This document shows positions 45,010-54,508 of a stretch of 64,000 nt of DNA, one piece after another. Source of the DNA: Streptomyces turgidiscabies Car8 (GTDB taxonomy: Bacteria; Actinomycetota; Actinomycetes; Streptomycetales; Streptomycetaceae). Made by a program: the position numbers and the translations under genes. The stretch spans positions 33,520-97,519 of the forward strand of contig NZ_AEJB01000421.1 in the NCBI RefSeq assembly GCF_000331005.1. The letters run 5' to 3'. The notes beneath the pieces were generated by a model, which worked only from the letters and a program-made list of their open reading frames with translations, searched no databases and had not been told where the DNA came from. The first letter of the stretch is position 1. Every line of letters begins with the position of its first letter.

Positions 45010-45767
45010 TTGGCGGCCACCTCGGCCTCGGACTCGGACTTGGCGAGGCGCGGGAGGTGCGGCTTGGTCGCGTACGCCACGAAGCTCTTGCCGATCAGCG
45101 GGTTCAGCGCCTGCTCGGCGACCCGGGTGGCCAGCGGTTTCTTCATGATGTCCCAGACCAGCAGCTTGTGGTAGGCGCGCACCGGCAGCACCTTGTCGTT
45201 GTCCACGCCGAACGCGCACTTCAGCCACCAGTACGGGGAGTGCAGCGCGTGGGCGTGGTGGGTGCCGTAGGGCTTGAGTCCCGCTTCCCGGATCTTCGCG
45301 AGCAGTTCGTCGGCCTTGTAGATGCGGATGTGGCCGCCCTCGACCTCGTGATAGGCGTCGGAGAGGGACCAGCAGATCTTCTCGGGGCCGTAGCGCGGCA
45401 CGGTGATCGCGATCCGGCCGCCGGGCTTCAGCACCCGGACCATCTCCGCGAGTACGCCCTTGTCGTCCGGGATGTGTTCCATGACCTCGGAGATGATCAC
45501 GACGTCGAAGGACTCGTCGGGGAACGGCAGGGCCAGGGCGTTGCCCTCCATGGCCGTCGCGGTGGCCCCGGCGGGCGCCTCGCCGGCCTCCTTCATCGCC
45601 GCGAACCACTTGGCGACCTCGCGGATCTCGTCGCCGTTCTGGTCGAGCGCCACGACCTGGGCACCGCGCCGGTAGCACTCGAACGCGTGCCGCCCGGCCC
45701 CACAGCCGAGGTCCAGGACGCGGTCGCCCGGTGCCAGCGGGAACCGGGTGAAGTCGACGGTCAGCAC
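45006..45767 (-). CDS. class I SAM-dependent methyltransferase
   Basis: The 253-aa protein has VLDLGCGAGRHAFECYRRG (SAM binding), VVALDQNGDE, SFDVVIISEVMEHIPDDKG and the post-motif VLKPGGRIAITVPRYG, typical of UbiE/Methyltransf_11 enzymes. A C-terminal half with several Trp/Tyr residues (HSPYWWLKCAFG) may bind a large hydrophobic substrate. It overlaps the glycosyltransferase gene by 7 bp and the barrel-protein gene by 4 bp, so all three are coupled. Confidence 0.88.
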   Translation of the reverse strand: MLTVDFTRFPLAPGDRVLDLGCGAGRHAFECYRRGAQVVALDQNGDEIREVAKWFAAMKEAGEAPAGATATAMEGNALALPFPDESFDVVIISEVMEHIPDDKGVLAEMVRVLKPGGRIAITVPRYGPEKICWSLSDAYHEVEGGHIRIYKADELLAKIREAGLKPYGTHHAHALHSPYWWLKCAFGVDNDKVLPVRAYHKLLVWDIMKKPLATRVAEQALNPLIGKSFVAYATKPHLPRLAKSESEAEVAAK

Positions 45768-47428
45768 GAAGTCCTGCTTTCGCGGTCGGGGAACTCGAGT
45801 GGGGGAACGGCGGAAACCGTGGTCACGGAGACGGGCCCGGCTGCGGGGCCGTCGCCGGGGCCGGGCGCGGCCTCGGAGCGGGCCGGAGCCGAGGACTCAG
45901 CGGGGACCGGGGGTATGGACGCCGGATGTCCGGGGCCGCTCGACTGGGAGCGGGCCGGAACTGCCGTGCCGGAACCCCCCGGAGCCGTCTCCCCGGATCT
46001 CACCGGAACTGCCGACCCGGAGCGGCTGGAGACGGGGGACCCGGAACTGGCCGAAGCAGCCTGCCGGGAACGGCGGGGGTTGTTCGGGGCGGCCTTCGAG
46101 CGGGCCAGGGCCTCGCGGTAGTGGGCTGCCGTGCCCTCCGCCGCTCGGGCCCAGGTGAAGCGGGCCAGTACGCGTGCGCGGCCGGCCCGGCCCAGGCGGG
46201 CCCTCAGTTCCGGGTCGGCGAGGAGGGTGGCCAGGGCGGTGGCCAGGGCTCCGGGGTCGCCGGGCGGGACCGCGAGGCAGGTTTCGCCGTCGGGGCCGGC
46301 CACCTCCGGGATCGCTCCGCCGGTCGTGGCGACCAGAGGTGTCCCGGTGGCCATCGCCTCGGCCGCCGGGAGCGAGAAGCCCTCGTACAGGGACGGCACG
46401 CAGGCGATCTCCGCCGAGCGCACCAGGTCGACGAGTTCCGCGTCGGAGATGCCCTTCACGAACTCGACGGCGCCTTCGAGGCCGTACCGCTCGATGGCCT
46501 GGGCGACGGGCCCGTCCTCGGCGCGCTTGCCGACGACCACGAGGTGGGCCGCGGGATGTTCCGTACGTACCTTCGCGAGCGCCTCGACGAGGAACACCAG
46601 CCCCTTGAGGGGAACGTCCGCGCTGGACGTCGTCACGATGCGGCCCGGGACCTGGCGTACCGCCGGGTCGGGTGAGAAGAGGTCGGTGTCCGCGCCGATG
46701 TGCACGACGTGGATGCGCTCGTCCCGTACACCGAGATGGTCGACGATCTCCTGGCGCGAGGTGCCCGAGACGGTGAGCACGGACGGCAGGCGGCGCGCCA
46801 CGCGCTTCTGCATGCGCGTGAAGCCGTACCAGCGCCGTACGGACATCCGTCGGCGCCTGCTGTCGGCCGCGTCCAGGTCCAACTGCCGGTCCACGGTGAT
46901 GGGGTGGTGGATGGTGGTGACGAGCGGCGCGCCGATGTCGCCCAACAGGCCGTACCCGAGCGTCTGGTTGTCGTGCACGACGTCGAACTCACCCCTGCGG
47001 GCGCGCAGTTGACGACGGGCGCGCAGCGAGAAGGTGAGCGGTTCGGGGAAGCCTCCGGTCCACATCGTGGCGACTTCGAGCGCGTCGATCCAGTCGCGGT
47101 ACTCGTCACGCCCCGGAGTGCGGAAGGGGTCGGGCTGACGGTAGAGGTCGAGGCTGGGCAGCTCGGTGAGGACGGGGTCGGGCCCGGCTGCGGACCCCGC
47201 ACGCCCGTCGCGTCCGTCGAGCACGTCCAGCACCGGGTACGGCTGGGAGCCGATGACCTCGACGCGGTGACCGAGCCGGGCCAGTTCGCGGGACAGATGG
47301 CGTACGTAGACGCCCTGTCCGCCGCAGAACGGGTTCCCTTTGTAGGTCAGAAGTGCGATGTTGAGCGGTCGCTCGCCGTCCGCTGCAGGATTCCCCGGAG
47401 GGCCTGCCTCGCTGGCCTCGGCCGTCAC
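45761..47428 (-). CDS. GT4-family glycosyltransferase with disordered C-terminal tail
   Basis: The GT-B fold enzyme transfers a sugar from a nucleotide donor. Features are LLTYKGNPFCGGQGVYVRHL at the N-terminus, HDNQTLGYGLLGD, IHHPITVDRQ, and the donor-site block VPSLYEGFSLPAAEAMATG (EX7E). After the catalytic region (about residue 430) there is a tail of roughly 120 residues rich in Ser, Pro and Gly. GTG 47428 is chosen; an open frame begins at 47449. A KstR-type box lies 55 bp upstream. First of three overlapping genes. Confidence 0.88.
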   Translation of the reverse strand: MTAEASEAGPPGNPAADGERPLNIALLTYKGNPFCGGQGVYVRHLSRELARLGHRVEVIGSQPYPVLDVLDGRDGRAGSAAGPDPVLTELPSLDLYRQPDPFRTPGRDEYRDWIDALEVATMWTGGFPEPLTFSLRARRQLRARRGEFDVVHDNQTLGYGLLGDIGAPLVTTIHHPITVDRQLDLDAADSRRRRMSVRRWYGFTRMQKRVARRLPSVLTVSGTSRQEIVDHLGVRDERIHVVHIGADTDLFSPDPAVRQVPGRIVTTSSADVPLKGLVFLVEALAKVRTEHPAAHLVVVGKRAEDGPVAQAIERYGLEGAVEFVKGISDAELVDLVRSAEIACVPSLYEGFSLPAAEAMATGTPLVATTGGAIPEVAGPDGETCLAVPPGDPGALATALATLLADPELRARLGRAGRARVLARFTWARAAEGTAAHYREALARSKAAPNNPRRSRQAASASSGSPVSSRSGSAVPVRSGETAPGGSGTAVPARSQSSGPGHPASIPPVPAESSAPARSEAAPGPGDGPAAGPVSVTTVSAVPPLEFPDRESRTSC

Positions 47429-47482
47429 TCCCGGCCCCCTTCTCCCCACGGTTTCCCGCGAGACTACGACGGGACGCTAATC

Positions 47483-47496
47483 TAGAACAAGTTTCA
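47483..47496. promoter_or_regulatory. KstR-type operator between the glycosyltransferase operon and kstR
   Basis: TAGAACAAGTTTCA fits TnnAACnnGTTnnA. It lies 55 bp before the glycosyltransferase start and 187 bp before the divergent kstR-like gene, so it may serve autoregulation, the operon, or both. Confidence 0.6.
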
Positions 47497-47682
47497 GACT
47501 TGATCGTTCAGGAGGCTCCGAATCTACCGGCAGGTACGTCGGCTGTGAGCGGTGGATCAGGTGATTCGCGCCACGGCGGACGCACAACACCAAGTGCCAT
47601 GCTGCCGACTGTTTGCTGACACACGACTGACCGATCGCCGCCCGACGACCGGGCGATCACCGACTGTCACGGAACGGGACCC

Positions 47683-48363
47683 ATGCCTGCCGACGCGAAG
47701 GTGGAAGCACATACGGCGCGACCGAGTTCGCCGCCGCCCTCCGCTCCGCTCACGGAGCGGCAGGAGGCCCGTCGGCGCCGGATCCTGCACGCGAGCGCGC
47801 AGTTGGCGAGCCGGGGCGGTTTCGACGCGGTGCAGATGCGGGAGGTCGCGGAGTCCTCGCAGGTCGCGCTCGGCACGCTCTACCGGTACTTCCCGTCCAA
47901 GGTCCATCTGCTGGTCGCCACGATGCAGGACCAGTTGGAGCACATGCACGGCACGCTGCGCAAGAAGCCCCCGACGGGCGAGACGGCGGCGGAGCGGGTG
48001 GCGGAGACCCTGATGCGCGCCTTCCGCGCCCTTCAGCGCGAGCCGCACCTGGCGGACGCGATGGTGCGGGCGCTGACCTTCGCGGACCGCAGTGTCTCCC
48101 CGGAGGTCGACCAGGTCTCCCGCCAGACGACGGCGATCATCCTGGACTCGATGGGCCTGGGAGAGGGCGAACCCGGCCGGGGGCAGGGCCAGGGTCAGGG
48201 CCGCCCGACCCCCGAACAGCTCTCGGCGGTCCGCGTCATCGAGCACACCTGGCACTCGGCCCTGATCACCTGGCTGTCCGGCCGCGCCTCGATCGCCCAG
48301 GTGAAGATCGACATCGAGACGGTGTGCCGGCTGATCGACCTGACGGATCCCGAGCGGGACTGA
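47683..48363 (+). CDS. kstR: KstR-like TetR-family repressor of sterol catabolism
   Basis: The 226-aa product has an N-terminal helix-turn-helix, QARRRRILHASAQLASRGG then FDAVQMREVAESSQVALGTL and YRYFPSKVHLLVATM. This is strikingly like mycobacterial KstR, which represses cholesterol-degradation genes and is released by a 3-keto sterol acyl-CoA. The C-terminal ligand domain also matches in outline (EVDQVSRQTTAIILDSMG, WHSALITWLSGRAS) with an inserted Gly/Gln-rich loop. Three KstR-type boxes occur in this window, all near genes of sterol-regulon type. Identification is by sequence memory. Confidence 0.8.
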   Translation: MPADAKVEAHTARPSSPPPSAPLTERQEARRRRILHASAQLASRGGFDAVQMREVAESSQVALGTLYRYFPSKVHLLVATMQDQLEHMHGTLRKKPPTGETAAERVAETLMRAFRALQREPHLADAMVRALTFADRSVSPEVDQVSRQTTAIILDSMGLGEGEPGRGQGQGQGRPTPEQLSAVRVIEHTWHSALITWLSGRASIAQVKIDIETVCRLIDLTDPERD

Positions 48364-48687
48364 GCGGGGACGACGAGGACCGGGCAGGACCGGGTGGTCC
48401 CACCGGTACGGGTGCGGGTACGGGTACCGGACGGCGGCGCCGGCACGCGAAAGGGACCTACGAGACGGGTTTCCCCGCGCCGGTGTTACCCGGCTCGGGT
48501 CCCGAGGTCACCTTCCGGCCCGCCAACTGCCGTCCGGCCTCTCAGCCCTACCGTCAATGTCGGCCACAGCGGATGCCGAAGCGTCTCGCCGAAGTCGGCT
48601 ACGACGGTTGAACTCCCTCACTCGTCTCGTAGGCCTGTTTCCACAATAGGACTTATGTCACGATATGGAACCCCTTGGGGAAGCTTT
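48364..48687. other. intergenic stretch, no gene seen
   Basis: These 324 bp follow kstR and precede the end of the convergent ferredoxin gene. The first part is a low-complexity GGTACGGGT-like run. I see no reliable ORF, and no clear terminator. Confidence 0.4.
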
Positions 48688-48921
48688 TTAGTCCTCCGGC
48701 GGAAACACCGCTTCTCCGCCTTCCAGCATCGTGATCACGATCGCCTCCACCGGGCAGTTCTCCGCCGCCGCCAGCACCTTCTCGTTGGCGTCCCTGTCCG
48801 GTTCGACGGGGTGGGACTGCATCCCGGTGTCGAGGCGGAAACCGTCCGGGGCCCGGTGGACGCACTGGGCCGAGCCGATGCACAGCGAGCGGTCCACCTC
48901 CACGTGCCAGCGGTCACCCAT
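48688..48921 (-). CDS. 3Fe-4S ferredoxin
   Basis: The 77-aa protein has Cys14, Cys20 and Cys56, in CIGSAQC and ENCPVEAI. The position that would hold the second cysteine of a 4Fe-4S site is Ser17, so it carries a 3Fe-4S cluster, as in P450-type ferredoxins of actinomycetes. It follows the aldehyde dehydrogenase gene by 5 bp. KstR regulons in mycobacteria include a similar ferredoxin (FdxD, from memory). No P450 gene is in the window. Confidence 0.9.
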   Translation of the reverse strand: MGDRWHVEVDRSLCIGSAQCVHRAPDGFRLDTGMQSHPVEPDRDANEKVLAAAENCPVEAIVITMLEGGEAVFPPED

Positions 48922-48926
48922 GCCCG

Positions 48927-50384
<1,458 letters not shown>

Positions 50385-50424
50385 GGCCGACTGCCTCTCG
50401 CCGACTGCCTCTGCGGGTACCGTC

Positions 50425-50441
50425 TCTGACGGATCGTCAGA
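50425..50441. promoter_or_regulatory. palindrome TCTGACGGATCGTCAGA before the aldehyde dehydrogenase operon
   Basis: A perfect 7-bp-arm palindrome with a 3-bp centre, 41 bp upstream of the aldehyde dehydrogenase start. It shares its core with sites at 33553 and 42505. Confidence 0.6.
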
Positions 50442-50524
50442 TAGATACGGAGACAGTTACCAGTTCCCCTCCGAGGAGTCCACAGGTCGCGCACCACTAC
50501 GGGGTAAGTGACTCGGGCTCCCAT

Positions 50525-50538
50525 TGAAACCGGTTCTA
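50525..50538. promoter_or_regulatory. KstR-type operator before the MBL-fold hydrolase
   Basis: TGAAACCGGTTCTA fits TnnAACnnGTTnnA, 36 bp before the MBL gene start and about 140 bp before the divergent aldehyde dehydrogenase. Confidence 0.6.
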
Positions 50539-50574
50539 GTTATAGTTGCTGGCAGCCCAGCCACAGGGGAGCCC

Positions 50575-51612
50575 ATGACACAGGTGTCGACGCAGGTGAC
50601 CGATCACGGCGGGGGCGTACGGTCCCTCCGGGTGCCCATCCCGAACAACCCCCTCGGCTACACGCTGGTGTACGTCGTCGACACGGACAGCGGACCGGTG
50701 CTCATCGACACGGGCTGGGACGACCCGCTGTCCTGGGACACCCTCGCCGAGGGCCTGTTGGCCTGCGGCACGTCGGTCGGCGAGATCCACGGCATGGTGA
50801 TCACCCACCACCACCCGGACCACCACGGTCTGTCCGGCCAGGTCCGTGAGGCGTCCGGGGCGTGGATCGCGATGCACGAGGCCGACATCGCGCTCGTCCG
50901 GCGGACGCGTGACAACCGCGCCGAGCGCTGGTTCGCCTACATGACCGCGAAGCTGGCGGCGGCCGGAGCGCCCGACGACCATGTGGCGACCCTGACCAGG
51001 ACACCCATCGGCATCCTGCCCGGCTTCTCGCCGGCGCTGCCCGACCGGGAGATCGTCCCCGGCGAACTCCTCGACCTCCCCGGCCGCCGGCTGCGCGCGA
51101 TCTGGACGCCGGGCCACACCCCGGGCCACGTCTGCCTTCACCTGGAGGAGGCCCACCCCGCCCAACTCCCGGGCAACGGCCGCCTGTTCTCGGGCGACCA
51201 CCTGCTCCCCGGAATCACCCCGCACATCGGCCTGTACGAGGACCCGGACGACCCGGCGGTCGCCGACCCCCTCGGCGACTACCTCGCCTCCCTGGAGCGC
51301 ATCGGCCGCCTGGCCCCGGCAGAAGTGCTCCCGGCCCACCGCCACGCCTTCCCGGACGCGTCCGTCCGCGTACAGGAACTCCTCGACCACCACGACGACC
51401 GCCTGGCCGGCCTCCGCGCCCTTCTCACCACCCCCCTCACCCCCTGGCAACTGGCGGAACGCATGGAGTGGAACCGCCCCTGGTCCGAAATCCCCCCAGG
51501 ATCAAGGAACATCGCGGTCTCGGAGGCCGAGGCCCACGTCCGCCGCCTGGTCAAACTGGGCCAGGCGGAGGCGGTGACGGGGAGCGAGCCGGTGACGTAC
51601 GTGGCGGTGTGA
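50575..51612 (+). CDS. MBL-fold metallo-hydrolase
   Basis: The 345-aa product has the metallo-beta-lactamase zinc motif THHHPDHHG, a second-site TPGHTPGHV, FSGDHLLPG and a C-terminal winged-helix-like part (LTPWQLAERMEW). Such proteins include thioesterases and lactonases. ATG 50575 with AGGGGAG upstream is preferred over the TTG at 50524, which would lie inside the KstR-type box. It is divergent from the aldehyde dehydrogenase operon and is probably part of the same regulon. Confidence 0.9.
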   Translation: MTQVSTQVTDHGGGVRSLRVPIPNNPLGYTLVYVVDTDSGPVLIDTGWDDPLSWDTLAEGLLACGTSVGEIHGMVITHHHPDHHGLSGQVREASGAWIAMHEADIALVRRTRDNRAERWFAYMTAKLAAAGAPDDHVATLTRTPIGILPGFSPALPDREIVPGELLDLPGRRLRAIWTPGHTPGHVCLHLEEAHPAQLPGNGRLFSGDHLLPGITPHIGLYEDPDDPAVADPLGDYLASLERIGRLAPAEVLPAHRHAFPDASVRVQELLDHHDDRLAGLRALLTTPLTPWQLAERMEWNRPWSEIPPGSRNIAVSEAEAHVRRLVKLGQAEAVTGSEPVTYVAV

Positions 51613-51643
51613 CGTGCGGTCCCGACAAGACGCCGGGCGGGCT

Positions 51644-52321
51644 TCACGGCAGCAGCGTACGGATCAACTGCTCTGCTGCTCCCAGCAGTTCGACCTCGCT
51701 CCGACTCATCGTCGGGTTCGCCGCGCGCCGCCCGCACGCCTCCGGCAGGCCCTCCGCCGTCCGGCCCGCCTCCGGCACGGCCGACGGGGCTGCCAGCAGG
51801 GCGGTCAGCATCGCGCGGGCCGGTGCGGCCAAGGGGTCCGCAGATACCGCGACCTGGGCCAGGATCACGGCGGACATGGCCCGATCCAGGCCCGGCGCTC
51901 CCTCCTCCGAGTTGGCCCAGTCGATGACCCGGGGGCCGTCGGGAGTGAGCATCACGTTCTCCGGGTGAAGGTCGAGGTGGAGGACACGGGTCCCGGACGC
52001 AGCCTGGTCCCGGGGCGGGACGGCGTGCAGGCCGTGCAGGAGCGTCGCCAGCATCTCGCCGCTCTCGCGCGCGTCGAGCAGCCCCGCGCCGAACGCCTCC
52101 AGCATCGTCGGGCCCGACAGCCGCTCCAGGACCAGATCGGTCGAGGTCGCCGCGCGCACCTCGGGCACGGGGTATCCGTGGCTTCGTACGTGTTCCATGA
52201 CGGCCGCCTCCGCCACGGCGTCCCCGAATCCGTCCCGGTAGCGGCGCAGTACCCACGTCGACTCGTCAAGTTCGTAGACGTCAGCCGTGCGCCCCGAGCC
52301 GAGCAGTCTCCCTGTTCGCAT
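51644..52321 (-). CDS. phosphotransferase (APH-type small-molecule kinase)
   Basis: The 225-aa product has a reduced kinase fold: GSGRTADVYELDE, WVLRRYRDG, the catalytic loop LHLDLHPENVML and metal-binding VIDWANSEEG. It belongs to the aminoglycoside/choline kinase-like group, but its substrate is unknown and resistance should not be assumed. It converges on the MBL gene and is divergent from the cobalamin riboswitch operon. Confidence 0.85.
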   Translation of the reverse strand: MRTGRLLGSGRTADVYELDESTWVLRRYRDGFGDAVAEAAVMEHVRSHGYPVPEVRAATSTDLVLERLSGPTMLEAFGAGLLDARESGEMLATLLHGLHAVPPRDQAASGTRVLHLDLHPENVMLTPDGPRVIDWANSEEGAPGLDRAMSAVILAQVAVSADPLAAPARAMLTALLAAPSAVPEAGRTAEGLPEACGRRAANPTMSRSEVELLGAAEQLIRTLLP

Positions 52322-52394
52322 GCGGTGAACCTATCTCCGCGCGCAGACGCCCCTGAGGTGTTCGTTGCCCGGCCGGTACAGTAGGCGGGTCGTA

Positions 52395-52500
52395 TCACAC
52401 CCGTACGGGGGGAAGCCGGTGTAAATCCGGCGCTGACCCGCAACCGTGTGCAGCCTGGGTATTGGTCGGGGCTGTGAGCCGGATTGCCCCGTGCGGATCG
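52395..52500 (+). promoter_or_regulatory. cobalamin riboswitch
   Basis: The conserved core GGGAAGCCGGTGTAAATCCG, then GCGCTGACCCGCAACCGT (52410-52446), is diagnostic of the B12 aptamer. GAGCCGGATTGCCCC follows as the late conserved block. About 120 nt of leader remain before the ATG at 52620, including GTGGCACCGGTGG paired with a later CCGGTGTACGGCAC and a hairpin GGAGCCG/CGGCTCC just before the ribosome-binding site. It should shut the downstream operon when B12 is plentiful. Confidence 0.95.
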
Positions 52501-52619
52501 TGACCGGCTCGTGGCACCGGTGGTTCGCCGGTGTACGGCACCGTCGAGGCATACGGAGCCGAGCCGCCCGGGGTGTCCCGTGCTGTCCGGCTCCCCGCAG
52601 GGAGAGGCACCCGCCGATC

Positions 52620-53855
52620 ATGAATGTCCGCCGCAGCGCCACGGCTCTGGCCGTCATCGCCGTCACTCTGGCCGGCGGCGGTCAGGCGTCCGCCGCCTCG
52701 CCGTCCCCCTCGGCCGCCCTCCCCGCCGGGCTGTACGGCACCGGCGACCCCACCTACGACGGCGTCTGGCGCCAGTCCCTCGCGCTGCTCGCCCAGGACA
52801 CCGTCGGGGTGAAGCCGGCCGACGCGGCCGTGGAGTGGCTGACCGGGCAGCAGTGCGCGAGCGGCGCCTTCGCGCCCTTCCGGGCGGACAGCGGTACGGC
52901 CTGCGGCGCGAAGACCCTCGTCGACACCAACAGCACCGGCGCCGCCGTCCAGGCGCTCGCCGCCCTCGGCGGGCAGGACGCGGGGGTCGGCAAGGCCGTC
53001 GCCTGGCTGAAGTCCGTTCAGAACGCGGACGGCGGCTGGGGGTACACGGCCGGCGGGGCCAGCGACGCGAACTCCACCTCCGTGGTCGTCGGAGCCCTCG
53101 CCGCGGCCGGTGAGAAGCCCGGCGAGGTCACCAAGGGCGGCAAGTCCCCGTACGACCTGCTGCTGAAGCTGGCCCTTCCCTGCGACGCGGCCGGCGGGGG
53201 CGCCTTCGCCTACCAGCCGGACAAGAAGGGCAAGCTCGCCGCCAACGACGACGCGACGGCCGCTGCCGTGGTCGGCGTACTGGGGAAGGGTTTCGCCGGG
53301 GAGGCTGCCAAGCCGGGCGGTAGCGCTCCGGCCTGCTCGGACTCCGGCGATCCCGCGCAGGCCGCGAGCAACGGCGCCGCCCACCTCGTACAGGCCCTCG
53401 CCAAGGACAGGCATCTGACGTCCGCGCTGGCCGGGGCCGAGGACCAGCCCGACTACGGCAACACGGCGGACGCCGTCGTCGCCCTCGCGACCGCCGGTCA
53501 GGGGCAGCGGGCCGCCGACGCGCTGCGCTGGCTGGAGGCGAGCGCCGGGCCGTGGGCGAAGGAGGCGGGGCCTGCCGCGTACGCGCAGCTGATCCTCGCG
53601 GCGCACGCCGGGTCCGCCGACCCGCGCGACTTCGGCGGCCAGGACCTGGTGACCCTCCTCGACGCGACCGGCCCGGCGCCCGCGTCCGTCCCGGCCTCCG
53701 CCTCGCCGACCCGTACCGCCGACGACATCGACAAGGACGGCACGATCGACGACACCGGCTTCGGGACGCTCTGGATCGTCGGCGTCTTCCTCGTCGCCGG
53801 TATCGGCATCGGCTTCCTGATCAGCGGGCGCAACAAGAGGAAGCAGCAGCCGTGA
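52620..53855 (+). CDS. secreted alpha/alpha-barrel protein with C-terminal membrane anchor, candidate B12-binding protein
   Basis: The 411-aa product has a signal peptide (MNVRRSATALAVIAVTLAGG, cleaved near AQASA). Prenyltransferase-like helical repeats follow (AVEWLTGQQCASGAFAPF, AVAWLKSVQNADGGWGY, residues 55-330), then a Pro/Ala/Ser linker and a membrane helix (LWIVGVFLVAGIGIGFLI) ending in RNKRKQQP. Animal intrinsic factor and transcobalamin also use an alpha/alpha barrel, so a cell-surface cobalamin receptor is an attractive inference. It is the first gene after the cobalamin riboswitch and overlaps the next gene by 4 bp. Confidence 0.8.
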   Translation: MNVRRSATALAVIAVTLAGGGQASAASPSPSAALPAGLYGTGDPTYDGVWRQSLALLAQDTVGVKPADAAVEWLTGQQCASGAFAPFRADSGTACGAKTLVDTNSTGAAVQALAALGGQDAGVGKAVAWLKSVQNADGGWGYTAGGASDANSTSVVVGALAAAGEKPGEVTKGGKSPYDLLLKLALPCDAAGGGAFAYQPDKKGKLAANDDATAAAVVGVLGKGFAGEAAKPGGSAPACSDSGDPAQAASNGAAHLVQALAKDRHLTSALAGAEDQPDYGNTADAVVALATAGQGQRAADALRWLEASAGPWAKEAGPAAYAQLILAAHAGSADPRDFGGQDLVTLLDATGPAPASVPASASPTRTADDIDKDGTIDDTGFGTLWIVGVFLVAGIGIGFLISGRNKRKQQP

Positions 53856-54508
53856 TCGGGCGCCGCGCGCTCCCGGTCCTCGTGGCCGCCCTCCTCGTCT
53901 GCCTCTGGGCGGGCGCCGGGCAGGCCCAGGCCGTCGGTTACCGCTACTGGTCCTTCTGGGAGCGCGACGGCGGCGCGTGGACGTACGCCACCCAGGGGCC
54001 GTCGACCGCCCGGCCCTCCGACGGTGACGTCCAGGGTTTCCGTTTCGCCGTGAGCCAGGACTCGAAGGGCGCCGCCCAGCCGCGCGCCGACGCCGTGTTC
54101 GCGGTCGTCTGCGCCAGGACGCCCGCGCAGGACGGCCACAAGCGCGTGGCGCTCGTCGTCGACTTCGGTACGTCAGCCGACGCGCCGTCCGGCGAGCGTC
54201 CGCCCACGACGCGTACGGCGTGCGCACGGGTGTCCCCCGACGCGACCACTGCGGACGCCCTCGCCTCGGTCGCGGGGCCCCTGCGGTACAACGCGAGCGC
54301 GTTGCTCTGCGCGATCGCCGGGTATCCGCGCACGGGTTGCGGCGAGACGGTGGGGGCGGGCAAGCCCGCCGGGGCCACGGATCCGGAGGCGGAGTCGGAT
54401 CCGGATCCGGACGGTGGTCCGTCCGTCGGCCTGCTCGCGGGGATCGCGGCCGTGGTGGCGATCGGCGGGGCGGCGATCTGGCAGACGCGGCGCCGCCGAC
54501 ATGCGTGA
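53852..54508 (+). CDS. SCO2322-family membrane-anchored extracellular protein
   Basis: The 218-aa product has a signal peptide (VLVAALLVCLWAGAGQAQA), then a domain starting VGYRYWSFWERDGGAWTYAT, with two extracellular cysteines pairs likely (VVCAR, TACAR, LLCAI, TGCGE). An acidic Asp/Pro/Glu linker and a membrane helix (SVGLLAGIAAVVAIGGAAIW) end in RRRRHA. The family has no assigned function that I know. Riboswitch control and overlap with the barrel protein suggest it is the second part of a B12 receptor. GTG 53852 overlaps the upstream stop. Confidence 0.85.
   Translation: MIGRRALPVLVAALLVCLWAGAGQAQAVGYRYWSFWERDGGAWTYATQGPSTARPSDGDVQGFRFAVSQDSKGAAQPRADAVFAVVCARTPAQDGHKRVALVVDFGTSADAPSGERPPTTRTACARVSPDATTADALASVAGPLRYNASALLCAIAGYPRTGCGETVGAGKPAGATDPEAESDPDPDGGPSVGLLAGIAAVVAIGGAAIWQTRRRRHA

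Noticed and set aside
45010..45678. upstream extension of the alpha-barrel frame into the methyltransferase gene
   Set aside because: Family sequence begins at GTG 45009, overlapping the methyltransferase stop; the extension is Arg/Gly-rich shadow.
51644..52321. aminoglycoside resistance function for the APH-type gene
   Set aside because: The fold is shared by many small-molecule kinases, and nothing in the sequence or neighbourhood points to antibiotics.
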